Shown here one piece after another: positions 17,709 to 27,296 of a stretch of DNA of 64,000 bases; positions within the stretch are counted from its first letter, which is position 1, and the number at the start of each line of letters is the position of its first letter. The notes under the pieces were generated by a model, which saw only the letters and a program-made list of their open reading frames with translations, was not told where the DNA came from and searched no databases. A program made the position numbers and the translations under genes. The DNA comes from Micromonospora phaseoli (GTDB lineage: Bacteria; Actinomycetota; Actinomycetes; Mycobacteriales; Micromonosporaceae): the NCBI RefSeq assembly GCF_900109115.1, contig NZ_FNYV01000006.1, positions 248,001 to 312,000 of the forward strand, written 5' to 3'.

Positions 17709-18434
17709 TCACCAGTGCGCCCCGGGGTGGGCACGGTGCAGCACCTGCATCTCCGCGAGCAGGTACGACAGGTGTTCGGTGTGTACCCCGTCGCGACCAC
17801 CGGCCGGCGCCCAGCCGGAGTCCGGCACGGCGATCGTCGCCTCGGCGAGCACGGCGCCGACGGCGGCGTCGAATTCGGCCCGCAGGGTGGCCGGGTCGAC
17901 CGGTGTGTCCGGCCGCGCGGCGAACAGCTCGTGGGCGTACGGCCAGACCTGGTCGATGCCGGACTGCATCCGCCGGTGCGACTCCTCCGTTCCGTCGCCC
18001 AGCCGCTTGACCCAGAGCGTGGCGTGGTCCAGGTGGTACGCGGACTCCTTGCGTGCCTTCGCGCCGATCGCGGCCAGCCGCTCGTCCGGGCAGCCGGCCA
18101 GCGCGGTGTAGAGCGGCAGCTGGTACGCCGACAGCACGAGCAGCTTCGCCATGGTCACCGCGAAGTCGCCGTTCGGCAGCTCGACCAGTAGGCAGTTGCG
18201 GAACTCCCGGTCCTCGCGCAGGTAGGCCAACGCGTCCTCGTCCCGGCCGGCGCCCTCCAGCTCGCCCGCGTACGACAGCAGGAGCCGGGCCGCGCCGAGC
18301 TGGTCCAGGGCGATGTTGGCCAGCGCGATGTCCTCCTCCATCTCCGGCGCGCGGGTGGTCCACTCGGCCAGCCGCTGCGCCGCGATCAGCGCGTCGTCGC
18401 CGAGGGCGAGGGTGAAGGCGAAGGGACCGTTCAC
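17709..18434 (-). CDS. paaC: Phenylacetyl-CoA epoxidase subunit PaaC
   Basis: Structural, catalytically inactive ferritin-like partner of PaaA. The 241-residue helical protein shows family motifs EDIALANIALDQLG and YHLDHATLWVKRLGDGTEES. The GTG start overlaps the TGA of a 20-codon mini-ORF formed by a repeat element (18431-18493), and GGAGG inside that element serves as ribosome binding site. Co-transcribed with the other paa genes. Confidence 0.94.
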   Translation of the reverse strand: MNGPFAFTLALGDDALIAAQRLAEWTTRAPEMEEDIALANIALDQLGAARLLLSYAGELEGAGRDEDALAYLREDREFRNCLLVELPNGDFAVTMAKLLVLSAYQLPLYTALAGCPDERLAAIGAKARKESAYHLDHATLWVKRLGDGTEESHRRMQSGIDQVWPYAHELFAARPDTPVDPATLRAEFDAAVGAVLAEATIAVPDSGWAPAGGRDGVHTEHLSYLLAEMQVLHRAHPGAHW

Positions 18435-18493
18435 AGGGTCGCCTCCGTTCGCGACTGCGGGGCTCGCAAACCCGGCTCACTCCTCGCGCTCAC
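18431..18493 (-). repeat. GTGAGCG coupling element, type A copy 1 (mini-ORF)
   Basis: Fills the whole gap between paaB and paaC. It starts with GTGAGCGCGAGGAGTGAGCC and ends with CGCGAACGGAGG. Read as an ORF it encodes 20 residues beginning VSARSEPGLRAPQSRT. Its GTG overlaps the paaB stop by four bases and its TGA overlaps the paaC GTG by four bases, so ribosomes could pass from paaB to paaC without leaving the mRNA. A second copy with nearly the same sequence lies at 56865-56930. Confidence 0.8.
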
Positions 18494-18806
18494 AGGTGGG
18501 CCGCCCCTTCTGGCACCTCGTAGAACGTGGGGTGGCGGTAGACCTTGTCGGCGGCCGGGTCGAAGAAGGCGTCCTTCTCGTCCGGGCTGGAGGCGGTTAT
18601 CGCGCTGGCCGGCACCACCCAGATCGACACTCCCTCCTGGCGGCGGGTGTAGAGGTCCCGGGCGTTGTGCAGGGCCAGCTCCGCGTCGGGCGCGTGCAGG
18701 CTGCCGACGTGGGTGTGCGCCAGACCGCGCCGGGCCCGCACGAAGACCTCCCAGAGCGGTGCCGGACCCTCCGCGCCGAGCCGGTCGGTTCGCTCGCCAC
18801 GCTCGC

Positions 18807-18810
<4 letters not shown>
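18490..18810 (-). CDS. paaB: Phenylacetyl-CoA epoxidase subunit PaaB
   Basis: Small bridging subunit of the PaaABCE monooxygenase, 106 residues. The core LWEVFVRARRGLAHTHVGSLHA ... RQEGVSIWVVPASAI ... YRHPTFYEVPEGA is diagnostic. The GTG start overlaps the paaA stop by four bases (GTGA). The first about 18 residues (MSERGERTDRLGAEGPAP) precede the conserved core and are encoded by GTGAGCGAGCG-type sequence resembling the element upstream of the gene at 35161, so the N-terminus may have come from a repeat. Confidence 0.94.
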
Positions 18811-19868
<1,058 letters not shown>

Positions 19869-20228
19869 GCAGTAAGTGTTACAGCTATGCCTTAAGGAAG
19901 CCAGAGGGTGTCACACAAATCCGAGATTCCCCAGCGTTACGCGCCGACCTCCATTCGTAACGCCGGTACCTATGAGTTGGGTCACAAATCACGGACAAAT
20001 CCTCGCAACGACCACATAGCGGTTTGTTGTCCCGCCTTCACCGCGTGTTGCCCAGTGTCGGGTCCTGGCATCACGCCGATCCGCACGTAGACTTCCCCCG
20101 TCACACCGATCGGTCGACAACGATCGCCAGCTCACAGGGCCACTTCCCCCGGCACCGGGCGATCCGCAACGGTCAGTCCTGGCAACAAGCCGGTCCCCCC
20201 GGCCCCGACATCTGGAGTTCACCCGCTC
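19869..20228. promoter_or_regulatory. Divergent promoter region paaA / beta-lactamase-like pair
   Basis: A 360-base gap with lower GC than its neighbours. It has a short palindrome GTAAGTGTTAC at 19872-19882, right before the paaA start, and an 8-bp inverted repeat GCGTTACG/CGTAACGC (19934-19941 and 19956-19963). Both could be operators for paa regulation. On the plus strand TAGACT at 20088-20093 fits a -10 element for the downstream gene. No ORF here looks real. Confidence 0.45.
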
Positions 20229-21206
20229 ATGCGATCTCGCGTGATCATGGTGCTCGCCGTCACGGCGGTGCTACTCGGCGGCGTCATGCTGGTGCCGGCC
20301 GCGTACGCCCGGCTCTCTCCGGGCGAGGCGAACGCCGCCCAGGAGAGCGTGGCCGCGCCCACGCCCGCCCCGCCCCCGCCGCCGACCCTCGCCGCCGGCA
20401 AGGTCTCGGTGAACTTCAAGGGCGAGTTCTTCTCGTGGGCCCTGCTGGACCGGGAGTCCGGTGAGATCTCCGGCGCCAAGAACATGGCCGCCACCAGCTC
20501 GACCGAGTCGATGCTCAAGGTGTGGTTCGTCGCCGACTACCTGCGCCGGCTCGGCGACAAGGAGCCGCCCGCGGCGATGAAAAAGGCGGCCAGCCTGGCC
20601 ATCCGGGACAGCGACGACGACGCGGCGAACCGGGTCTACCGGGCCGCCGGTGGGTCGTACGCGGTGCCGGCCGGCGGTCAGCCCGGTCCGGTGGTCAAGC
20701 GGGCGATCAGCATGTGCGACCTCACCGACACCAAGCGGGGCAACGTCAAGGGTTACGAGGGCTGGTGGAGCTTCACCCGGATGTCCCCGCGCGACGCCGT
20801 GCGGCTCGGCGACTGCATCGCCGACGGCACCGCCGCCGGCCCGAAGTGGACCGAGTGGGTGCTGGCCGAGATGAGCAAGGTTCGCGGCAGCACCGCCGCC
20901 AAGGACCAGAAACTCCGCTCGGGCGGCGGTAAGTGGGGCATCGTCGACGGCCTCCCCGAATCGATCACCAGCCAGGGCCCGGTCAGCATCAAGAACGGCT
21001 GGACCCCCCTCAACTACGACGGCAACTGGCACGTCAACTGCCTTGCCGTCACAGAGAAGTGGAGCCTCGCGGTGATGCTGCGCTACCCGCAGAGCAGCGG
21101 TCTCGACTATGGCTCCGACGTCTGCGCCAGCGTCGCCGCCCAACTGGTGACCCCGCAGCCCGGCGGCGCACTCAAGGTGCCGCAGCAGCCGATCGGAAAG
21201 CTCTGA
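20229..21206 (+). CDS. Secreted beta-lactamase-fold serine hydrolase-like protein (copy 1)
   Basis: 325-residue protein with an N-terminal export/anchor helix, a Pro-rich spacer (PTPAPPPPPT) and a domain carrying the active-site order of class A beta-lactamases: SxxK in TESMLKVW, an SDD in place of SDN in RDSDDDAANRVY, and KNG in place of KTG in SIKNGW. A Cys pair in the C-terminal half may form a disulfide. The fold and an acylation-competent serine are likely, but the changed KNG motif and absence of an obvious general-base Glu leave the activity unknown. It overlaps the next, related gene by one base. Confidence 0.8.
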   Translation: MRSRVIMVLAVTAVLLGGVMLVPAAYARLSPGEANAAQESVAAPTPAPPPPPTLAAGKVSVNFKGEFFSWALLDRESGEISGAKNMAATSSTESMLKVWFVADYLRRLGDKEPPAAMKKAASLAIRDSDDDAANRVYRAAGGSYAVPAGGQPGPVVKRAISMCDLTDTKRGNVKGYEGWWSFTRMSPRDAVRLGDCIADGTAAGPKWTEWVLAEMSKVRGSTAAKDQKLRSGGGKWGIVDGLPESITSQGPVSIKNGWTPLNYDGNWHVNCLAVTEKWSLAVMLRYPQSSGLDYGSDVCASVAAQLVTPQPGGALKVPQQPIGKL

Positions 21207-22150
21207 TGGCCAGCCGGGGCCGTCGCGATCGACGGGGTGAGACATCGCCACTGCGACTCGTGGCCGTCGCGGCCGTGCTGATCGGGCTGGTCCTGGTGTC
21301 GCTGCGCCTGCTGCCCGGTTCGCCCTTCGAGTCCACCGCCGCCGCCCAGTGGGGTCGCGGAGAGTCGCCGGCGGCGCGCGGCGACGCGCTCACCGACCGC
21401 AGCGCACGGACCTCGCCGTCGCCGAGCCCGTCACCCGAGCCCGAGCCGCTGCCGTTCGAGGCCAAGGAGCTCGACCTGGACATCGACGGCTGGTACGGGT
21501 GGAGCGTGCTGGACCGCCGCTCAGGCGAGATCATCGGCTCGGAGGAGATGGCCGAGACCAGCACCACCGCGTCCCTGATCAAGTCCTGGATCGTCGCGGA
21601 CTACCTGCGCCGTACCGCTGACGCCGGACAGACGCCGAGCGACGCGAAGCTGGGCGACCTGACCAGGATCATCCGGGACAGCGACAACACCCGCACGGAG
21701 CAGCTCTACACCCAGATCGGCCGGACCAACTCGATCGAGCGCCTGCTGTCGACCTGCGAGCTGACCGACAGCAAGGTCGCCAGCGATCGCGGGTGGAGCC
21801 GCACCGAGCTGTCGCCGCGCGACACCGCCCGGCTGGGCAACTGCATCGCCGACGGTACCGCCGCCGGCCCGAAGTGGACCAAGTGGCTGCTCAACGAGAT
21901 GCGCCAGGTACGCGGCGCGGGTGACTTCGGCATCCGCAAGGCGTTCCCCGCCGCCGAGGCGAAGAAGATCGCCATCAAGAACGGCTGGGTCGACCGCACG
22001 CGTGAGCAGGAGATGCACGTCAACTGCCTGGCGATCGGTGACACCTGGACGATGGGCGTGATGCTCCAGTACCCCATCAACAAGGGCTACGAGTACGGCA
22101 TGGACAACTGCCAGAAGATCACCGAAGCCCTCCTCACCACCGCCCCCTGA
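21206..22150 (+). CDS. Secreted beta-lactamase-fold serine hydrolase-like protein (copy 2)
   Basis: 314-residue paralogue of the preceding gene with the same plan: N-terminal hydrophobic helix, a Ser/Pro/Glu spacer (SPSPSPSPEPEP), then SLIK (SxxK), SDN in RDSDNTRTEQLY and KNG in AIKNGWV. Shared stretches such as CIADGTAAGPKWT and HVNCLA show tandem duplication. The ATG overlaps the upstream TGA (TGATG), so the two are translated together. Short GC hairpin around its stop (22143-22158) may end transcription against convergent mqnA. Confidence 0.8.
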   Translation: MASRGRRDRRGETSPLRLVAVAAVLIGLVLVSLRLLPGSPFESTAAAQWGRGESPAARGDALTDRSARTSPSPSPSPEPEPLPFEAKELDLDIDGWYGWSVLDRRSGEIIGSEEMAETSTTASLIKSWIVADYLRRTADAGQTPSDAKLGDLTRIIRDSDNTRTEQLYTQIGRTNSIERLLSTCELTDSKVASDRGWSRTELSPRDTARLGNCIADGTAAGPKWTKWLLNEMRQVRGAGDFGIRKAFPAAEAKKIAIKNGWVDRTREQEMHVNCLAIGDTWTMGVMLQYPINKGYEYGMDNCQKITEALLTTAP

Positions 22151-22156
22151 CGGGGG

Positions 22157-23008
22157 TCAGCGGGTGAAGAAGTGCGGTCCGTCGGCGGGCAGCGCGGGGA
22201 CCTCGTTGAGGGCGGCGGCGCGACGAGCGAACTCGCGTAGGCCCGCGACCTGCCGGTCACCGAGCGAGAAGTCCAGGGCCCGGAAGTACTCGGCCAGGGT
22301 GGCCGCGTCGAACGGCTCCCACCGGGCCGCCGACTCGGCGACCTGATCCAGCTCGGCCAGGCACAGGTCGCGCGAGCGCAGGAACGCCTCGTGCACCTCC
22401 TTGACCAGTCCGGGGTGGGCGGCGGCGAAGTCGCGGCGTACCGCCCAGACGGCGAAGACCATCGGCAGGCCGGTCCACTCCCGCCAGGCCTGCCCCAGGT
22501 CGGTCACCTCCAGCCCAAGCTGCGGCGCCTCGTAGTGGGCCCGCAGGGCCACGTCGCCGATCAGGACACCGGCGTCGGCCTCCAGCAGCATCTGGGTCAG
22601 GTCGGGCGGGCAACGGAAGTACTCGGGACGGACTCCGTACCGCTCGCGCAGCAGCAGCTGGGCGAGGAGCACCCCGGTCCGCGAGGTGGAGCCCAGCGCG
22701 ACGCGGGCGCCGTCGAGGTCGGCCAGCGGCCGGGTGCTCACCAGGTTGACCGACAGCACCGGCCCGTCGCTACCGACCGCCAGGTCGGGCAGGAGCAGCA
22801 GCTCGTCGGCGTGCCGCAGGTACTCGACGTGGGAGATCGGCCCGATGTCCAGGTCACCGGCGACGAGTTGGGCGCTGAGCCGGTCCGGCGAGTCCTTGTG
22901 CAGGTCGACGTCGAGCAGCGCGCCGGAGCGCATCAGCCCCCAGTAGATCGGCAGGCAGTTGAGGAACTGGATGTGCCCGACCCGGGGGCGGGCGACGCTC
23001 TCGACCAT
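22157..23008 (-). CDS. mqnA: Chorismate dehydratase MqnA
   Basis: First committed step of the futalosine pathway: chorismate to 3-enolpyruvoyl-benzoate. The protein has a periplasmic-binding-protein-like fold with the family hallmarks RVGHIQFLNCLPIYWGL at the N-terminus, a central SRTGVLL motif and LIGDVAL. Starting at the ATG of MVESVARP gives 283 residues, normal for MqnA; AGGGA lies only a few bases before it, and the longer ORF start is not supported. Convergent with the preceding beta-lactamase-like pair. Confidence 0.93.
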   Translation of the reverse strand: MVESVARPRVGHIQFLNCLPIYWGLMRSGALLDVDLHKDSPDRLSAQLVAGDLDIGPISHVEYLRHADELLLLPDLAVGSDGPVLSVNLVSTRPLADLDGARVALGSTSRTGVLLAQLLLRERYGVRPEYFRCPPDLTQMLLEADAGVLIGDVALRAHYEAPQLGLEVTDLGQAWREWTGLPMVFAVWAVRRDFAAAHPGLVKEVHEAFLRSRDLCLAELDQVAESAARWEPFDAATLAEYFRALDFSLGDRQVAGLREFARRAAALNEVPALPADGPHFFTR

Positions 23009-23042
23009 GTCCCTGACCGTATCCCCGCCGCCGGTGACCTGC

Positions 23043-24377
23043 TCAGCGGGCCGCTGCGGAAGTGGCGAACCCCGCACCCGACGCTCCCGCCGGGCCCGTG
23101 GTCGTGTCCGCCTGCGGGCAACGGGCGCGCTCGGCCCGGACCGCCCGCCGGACGGGCCGGACGAAGACGGCCAGCACCAGCAGCCCGGCGACGCCGCAGC
23201 CGACGATCAGTGGGCGCGGCTCGGTCACCTCCAGCATGAGGCCGCCGATCAGGTAGCCGACCATCGCCGCGCCCTGCACGGCGGCTCCCATCGCGGCGAA
23301 GGCCCGGCCGCGCGCCGCCTCCGGCACCCGACGGGCCAGCACCACGTTGTTGAAGACGTTGTCACCGCCGTTGCAGAGGCCACCGACGAGCCAGATCGGC
23401 ACCAGCAGCAGCGCCACGGGCACGGTCACCGAGACCAGCACCATCAGGCAGCAGCCGGCGAGCAGGAGCAGGCCGCACTGAACCAGGGCGCCGTCGTCGG
23501 TGAACCGCCGGGCCAACCGGGCGAAGATCCAGGCGCCGCAGAGCACCCCGAGTGTCCAGGCCCCGGTCACCAGGCCGTAGACGGAGGCCGAGGCACCGAG
23601 GGTCTCCCGTACGTAGAAGACCTCGATGACGTTGATCGCGCCGATCGCCGCGATCACGCCCGCCAGGGTAGCCACCATCGCGAGCAGCAGCGGATCCCGC
23701 CGCAACCGCCAGTTCGCCGCCGTTGCGGCGTGCTCGGTTGCCGGTGCGGCGTGCCCGGTTGCCGGTGCGGTGCCACCGGAGACCGACGCCGCCGTGCGCC
23801 GCGTGCCGCCTCGGCGGGTACGGATCAGCACTCCGGCGAGGACGAGCGCGAGGTAGCTGACCGCGCCGATCTGTAGCGGCACCCGGGTACCGAACCCGCC
23901 CACCAGGAAGCCGGCCAGGGCCGGGCCGGCCAGCACGCCGAGCAGGCCGGCGGTCTGGTTGAGTGCGGTGGCCTTCGGCAGGTCGGCGGGGCGCACCATC
24001 GACGGCACCAGGGCGGAGAGCACCGGCTGGGTGACCGCCAGGCCACAGGCGAGCAGCGCGACCAGGCAGATGACCAGCAGCGGATGGCCGGCGTACGCCA
24101 GGCCGAGGCAGATCACCGACTGGGCCAGACCGGCGCCGATCAGCAGCGTCCGGCTGTCCACCCGATCGGCCAGCCGCCCGGTCAGCGGGGCGAGCACCAC
24201 CAGCGGCAGGGTCGCCGCCAGCAGCACGCCGGCGACCGCGCGACCGCCTGCCCCGGAGGACTGGAGGGCCAGCGTCAGGGTGGTGGCGGCGAGGAAGTCT
24301 CCGCAGGTGGCGATCCCTCGGCCTGCGGTGGCGAGGCCGACGTCCGCCCAGCGCGACGGGGCAGATGCGAAAGACAT
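23043..24377 (-). CDS. MFS transporter
   Basis: 444-residue membrane protein with 12 predicted helices and the MFS loop motif between helices 2 and 3 (LTGRLADRVDSR). Substrate unknown; the family includes many drug/multidrug exporters. It lies 40 bases downstream of an ArsR-type regulator on the same strand. The start at ATG (MSFASAPSR) lacks a Shine-Dalgarno sequence; the upstream bases form an AT-rich block that looks like promoter or operator DNA, so the transcript may begin at or near the ATG. Confidence 0.88.
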   Translation of the reverse strand: MSFASAPSRWADVGLATAGRGIATCGDFLAATTLTLALQSSGAGGRAVAGVLLAATLPLVVLAPLTGRLADRVDSRTLLIGAGLAQSVICLGLAYAGHPLLVICLVALLACGLAVTQPVLSALVPSMVRPADLPKATALNQTAGLLGVLAGPALAGFLVGGFGTRVPLQIGAVSYLALVLAGVLIRTRRGGTRRTAASVSGGTAPATGHAAPATEHAATAANWRLRRDPLLLAMVATLAGVIAAIGAINVIEVFYVRETLGASASVYGLVTGAWTLGVLCGAWIFARLARRFTDDGALVQCGLLLLAGCCLMVLVSVTVPVALLLVPIWLVGGLCNGGDNVFNNVVLARRVPEAARGRAFAAMGAAVQGAAMVGYLIGGLMLEVTEPRPLIVGCGVAGLLVLAVFVRPVRRAVRAERARCPQADTTTGPAGASGAGFATSAAAR

Positions 24378-24396
24378 ACTTCGAAAATAATGCTTC
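24376..24396. promoter_or_regulatory. AT-rich direct repeat before the MFS gene
   Basis: On the minus strand GAAGCAT and GAAGTAT repeat with a 14-base period around an ATTATTTTC core, overlapping the ATG of the transporter. Such an AT-rich block stands out in 72% GC DNA and fits the site for the adjacent ArsR-type regulator (inference). Confidence 0.45.
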
Positions 24397-24417
24397 ACAT
24401 CTGTCGTACGCAAGCCC

Positions 24418-24999
24418 TCAGTCCAGCGGCAGCGCCTTGTACTGGATGGCCACCCGACGGGCACCCGCCGGTGGATCCGTCCGGGTCCGCCGGCGATACG
24501 GCCGCAGCAGGGCCAGCACCGCCTTGTTCAACTCAGCCAGCTCCTGCGAGGTGAGCAGCAACAGCGATTCGTTGAGGATCCCGTTGCGGTACCACTCCTC
24601 CGACTCCTGCGGCGCCCGGCGCAGCCAGTCGCGGCTGCGCTCCAACTCGCGCGCGAGGACGACCTCCACCACCGCCTGCTCGGCGTCGCGTACCGACGGG
24701 TCGGCGTTCCGGCCGGCGTCCACGGACCAGGACTGGACCGTGCTGCGCCACAGCCGTTCCCGGGCGTCCCCCCGGCTCGGCGCCTCCTCCACCAGCCCGA
24801 ACCGGGCCAGCGCCCGCAGGTGGTAGCTGGTCGCGCTCGGCGACAGACCCACCACCTCGGCACACTCGGTGGCGGTCACCGCCCCCTCGGTCGAGCCCAG
24901 ATGTTCCATGATCGCGAGCCGGGCCGGGTGGGCGATCGCCCGCAGTGTCTGCGGGTCGCTGATCGTCACCCGGGGCGGCTCGGGGTGCGCCTCCGTCAT
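24418..24999 (-). CDS. ArsR-family winged-helix regulator
   Basis: 193-residue regulator. The N-terminal winged helix is clear: DPQTLRAIAHPARLAIMEHL and TATECAEVVGLSPSATSYHLRALARFGLVEE, an HTH_20/ArsR-type domain without metal-binding cysteines. The C-terminal half is helical and probably a sensor or dimerisation region. Start at ATG 24999 (MTEAHPEP) or three codons earlier at 25008. It is followed by the MFS gene, which it most likely controls. Confidence 0.87.
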   Translation of the reverse strand: MTEAHPEPPRVTISDPQTLRAIAHPARLAIMEHLGSTEGAVTATECAEVVGLSPSATSYHLRALARFGLVEEAPSRGDARERLWRSTVQSWSVDAGRNADPSVRDAEQAVVEVVLARELERSRDWLRRAPQESEEWYRNGILNESLLLLTSQELAELNKAVLALLRPYRRRTRTDPPAGARRVAIQYKALPLD

Positions 25000-25170
25000 G
25001 ACCACCATGATCCCCGACCAGCGAAAACCGGTTGCCGCCCGGCTGGCGGGGCGTAGGCTTTCCGTTCCGCCCGACGGCCGCGGTGACAAGCACCGCAGCG
25101 GACGTCCCGCGCCGACCCACGCGTCGGAAACGCGAGCGGCAGCCTTTCTCCCGTGTCAAGGAGTCCGTGG

Positions 25171-27216
25171 ATGAGCCTGCACGCCCGTGAGAGCCCGCCC
25201 GCCGCACCGGCGCTCGCCGACGAACTGGCCGCCGAACGGGCGCACCTGTCCCGCTCCCGGGCGGCGCTGCACCGGATGCGGGAACGCGCCGAGTCGCTCT
25301 TCGCCACCGGCGACAAGGTCGCCGGGGACGCGTACACCGCCGAGCAGCTCGGCCGACACCTCGCCCGGCGGGTGGCCGAACTCGCCGACGACCCGCGTAC
25401 ACCGCTCTTCTTCGGTCGGCTCGACTTCGGGGCCGCCGACGCCGAGCACGCCGGGCGCCGCTACCACGTCGGCCGCCGGCACGTCACCGACGAGCAGGGC
25501 GAACCGCTGGTGCTGGACTGGCGTGCCCCGGTCTCCCGATCGTTCTACCGGGCCAGCGCCCGCGACCCGCAGGGCCTGGCGGTACGCCGCCGGTTCGGTT
25601 TCGGCAACGGGGTGCTGACCAGCTTCGAGGACGAACACCTGGACCGGGGCGAGGAGCTCGGCACGGCCAGCCGGATCCTCACCGCCGAGATCGAGCGCCC
25701 CCGCGTCGGGCCGATGCGCGACATCGTCGCCACCATCCAGCCCGAGCAGGACGAACTGGTCCGGGCCGACCTGTCCGACTCGATCTGCGTGCAGGGTGCG
25801 CCGGGCACCGGAAAGACCGCCGTCGGGCTGCACCGCGCGGCGTACCTGCTCTACCTGCACCGGGAACGGCTACGGCGATCGAAGGTGCTGGTCGTCGGGC
25901 CGAACCGGGCGTTCCTCGGATACATCGCGGCGGTGCTGCCGGCGCTCGGCGAGGTGGAGGTCGACCAGGCCACCGTGGATGAACTGGCCGATCGGGTGCC
26001 GGTACGGGCGGTGGACCCGCCGGTCGTGGCCACGCTCAAGCACGGCGCGCGGATGGCCGAGGTGTTGCGCCGAGCGGTGGACGCGTACGTCGCAGAGCCG
26101 GCCGAGCCGATCGTCGTCTCCGACGGCTCGTTCCGCTGGCGAATCGGGCTGGAGCCGTTGCACCGCCTGGTCCAGGAGACCCGTGCGGAGCGCCTGCCGT
26201 ACGCCGTCGGTCGGGAGCGGGTCCGTGCCCGGGCGGTCGGGCTGCTGCAACGGCAGGCCGAGGCGCGCCGGGCGGAGTCGCCGAGCGAGTCCTGGCTGCG
26301 CCGGATGGCCAGGTCGAAGCCGGTCACCGCGTTCCTGGACGCGGTCTGGCCGGCGCTCACCCCGGAGGGCCTGCTGCACACGCTGTACGCCGACCCCGGC
26401 CGCCTCGCGCAGGCCGCCGAAGGCCTGCTCACCCCCGACGAGCAGGCCCTGCTCGCCCGGTCGGGGCGGACCCCGAAGGCGACCCGGTGGACGGCCGCCG
26501 ACGCCGTCCTGATCGACGAGGCGGCCGGGCTGATCGAGCGCCCGAGCGGCTTCGGGCACATCGTGGTGGACGAGGCGCAGGACCTCTCCCCGATGCAGTG
26601 CCGGATGATCGCCCGGCGCAACGAACACGGCTCGCTCACCCTCCTCGGCGACCTCGCCCAGGCCACTGCGCCGTGGGCCGCCACCGACTGGCGGGAGACC
26701 CTGCGTCACCTCGGTAAGCCGGACGCCACGGTGGTGCCGTTGACGGTCGGCTTCCGGGTGCCGGCGGACGTGCTCGACTTCGCCAACCGACTGCTCCCGG
26801 CGCTCGCGGTGGACGTACCACCGGCCGAGTCGCTGCGCGCCGACGGCGCGCTGGAGCTGCGTACCGTCACCGATCTCTGCGGGGCGACGGTGGCCGAGGT
26901 GCGGGCGGCGCTGGCACACGAGGGCTCCATCGCGGTGATCGCCGCGGACGACGCGGTGGATCGACTGCGGACGGCGCTGACCTCGGCGGGGTTCGAGACC
27001 GCGACCGCCGACGACCCGGCCGGCGGGGCGCGCGTCACCGTGATGCCCGCCACCCTGGTCAAGGGTCTGGAGTACGACCACGTCATCGTCGCCGAGCCGG
27101 CCGACATCGCGGCGGCCGAGCCACGCGGGCTGCACCGGCTGTACGTCGTGCTCACCCGGGCCGTCTCCCGCCTGTCGGTGCTGCACGCGAAGCCGCTGCC
27201 CGAACCGCTGCGCTGA
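25171..27216 (+). CDS. HelD-like superfamily 1 helicase (RNA polymerase-associated)
   Basis: 681-residue UvrD-like ATPase. A long N-terminal helical arm (residues 15-75, LADELAAERAHLSRSRAALHRMRERA) is followed by Walker A GAPGTGKT at about 209-216, Walker B VVDEAQDLSP at about 465-474 and late helicase motifs VLTRAVSRLSVLH. This is the build of HelD, which removes RNA polymerase from nucleic acid and in some actinobacteria affects rifampicin tolerance. AAGGAG seven bases before ATG 25171 fixes the start over an upstream GTG. Confidence 0.88.
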   Translation: MSLHARESPPAAPALADELAAERAHLSRSRAALHRMRERAESLFATGDKVAGDAYTAEQLGRHLARRVAELADDPRTPLFFGRLDFGAADAEHAGRRYHVGRRHVTDEQGEPLVLDWRAPVSRSFYRASARDPQGLAVRRRFGFGNGVLTSFEDEHLDRGEELGTASRILTAEIERPRVGPMRDIVATIQPEQDELVRADLSDSICVQGAPGTGKTAVGLHRAAYLLYLHRERLRRSKVLVVGPNRAFLGYIAAVLPALGEVEVDQATVDELADRVPVRAVDPPVVATLKHGARMAEVLRRAVDAYVAEPAEPIVVSDGSFRWRIGLEPLHRLVQETRAERLPYAVGRERVRARAVGLLQRQAEARRAESPSESWLRRMARSKPVTAFLDAVWPALTPEGLLHTLYADPGRLAQAAEGLLTPDEQALLARSGRTPKATRWTAADAVLIDEAAGLIERPSGFGHIVVDEAQDLSPMQCRMIARRNEHGSLTLLGDLAQATAPWAATDWRETLRHLGKPDATVVPLTVGFRVPADVLDFANRLLPALAVDVPPAESLRADGALELRTVTDLCGATVAEVRAALAHEGSIAVIAADDAVDRLRTALTSAGFETATADDPAGGARVTVMPATLVKGLEYDHVIVAEPADIAAAEPRGLHRLYVVLTRAVSRLSVLHAKPLPEPLR

Positions 27217-27252
27217 TCGGGACCGTGGCCCCTACCGGTGGGTTGCGTCCGT

Positions 27253-27270
27253 CGACTAGACCGGTAGTCG
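27253..27270. promoter_or_regulatory. Palindrome upstream of the ABC exporter
   Basis: CGACTA-GACCGG-TAGTCG is a perfect inverted repeat with 6-bp arms, 26 bases before the ATPase start. It could be an operator for the two-gene exporter. No regulator gene is next to it. Confidence 0.4.
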
Positions 27271-27296
27271 AACCGGAGACCGTGAAGGAGCAGCGG

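Noticed and set aside
23043..24999. MFS/ArsR pair as a metal resistance operon
   Set aside because: The ArsR-type protein lacks metal-binding cysteines and the transporter has no metal-specific motif.
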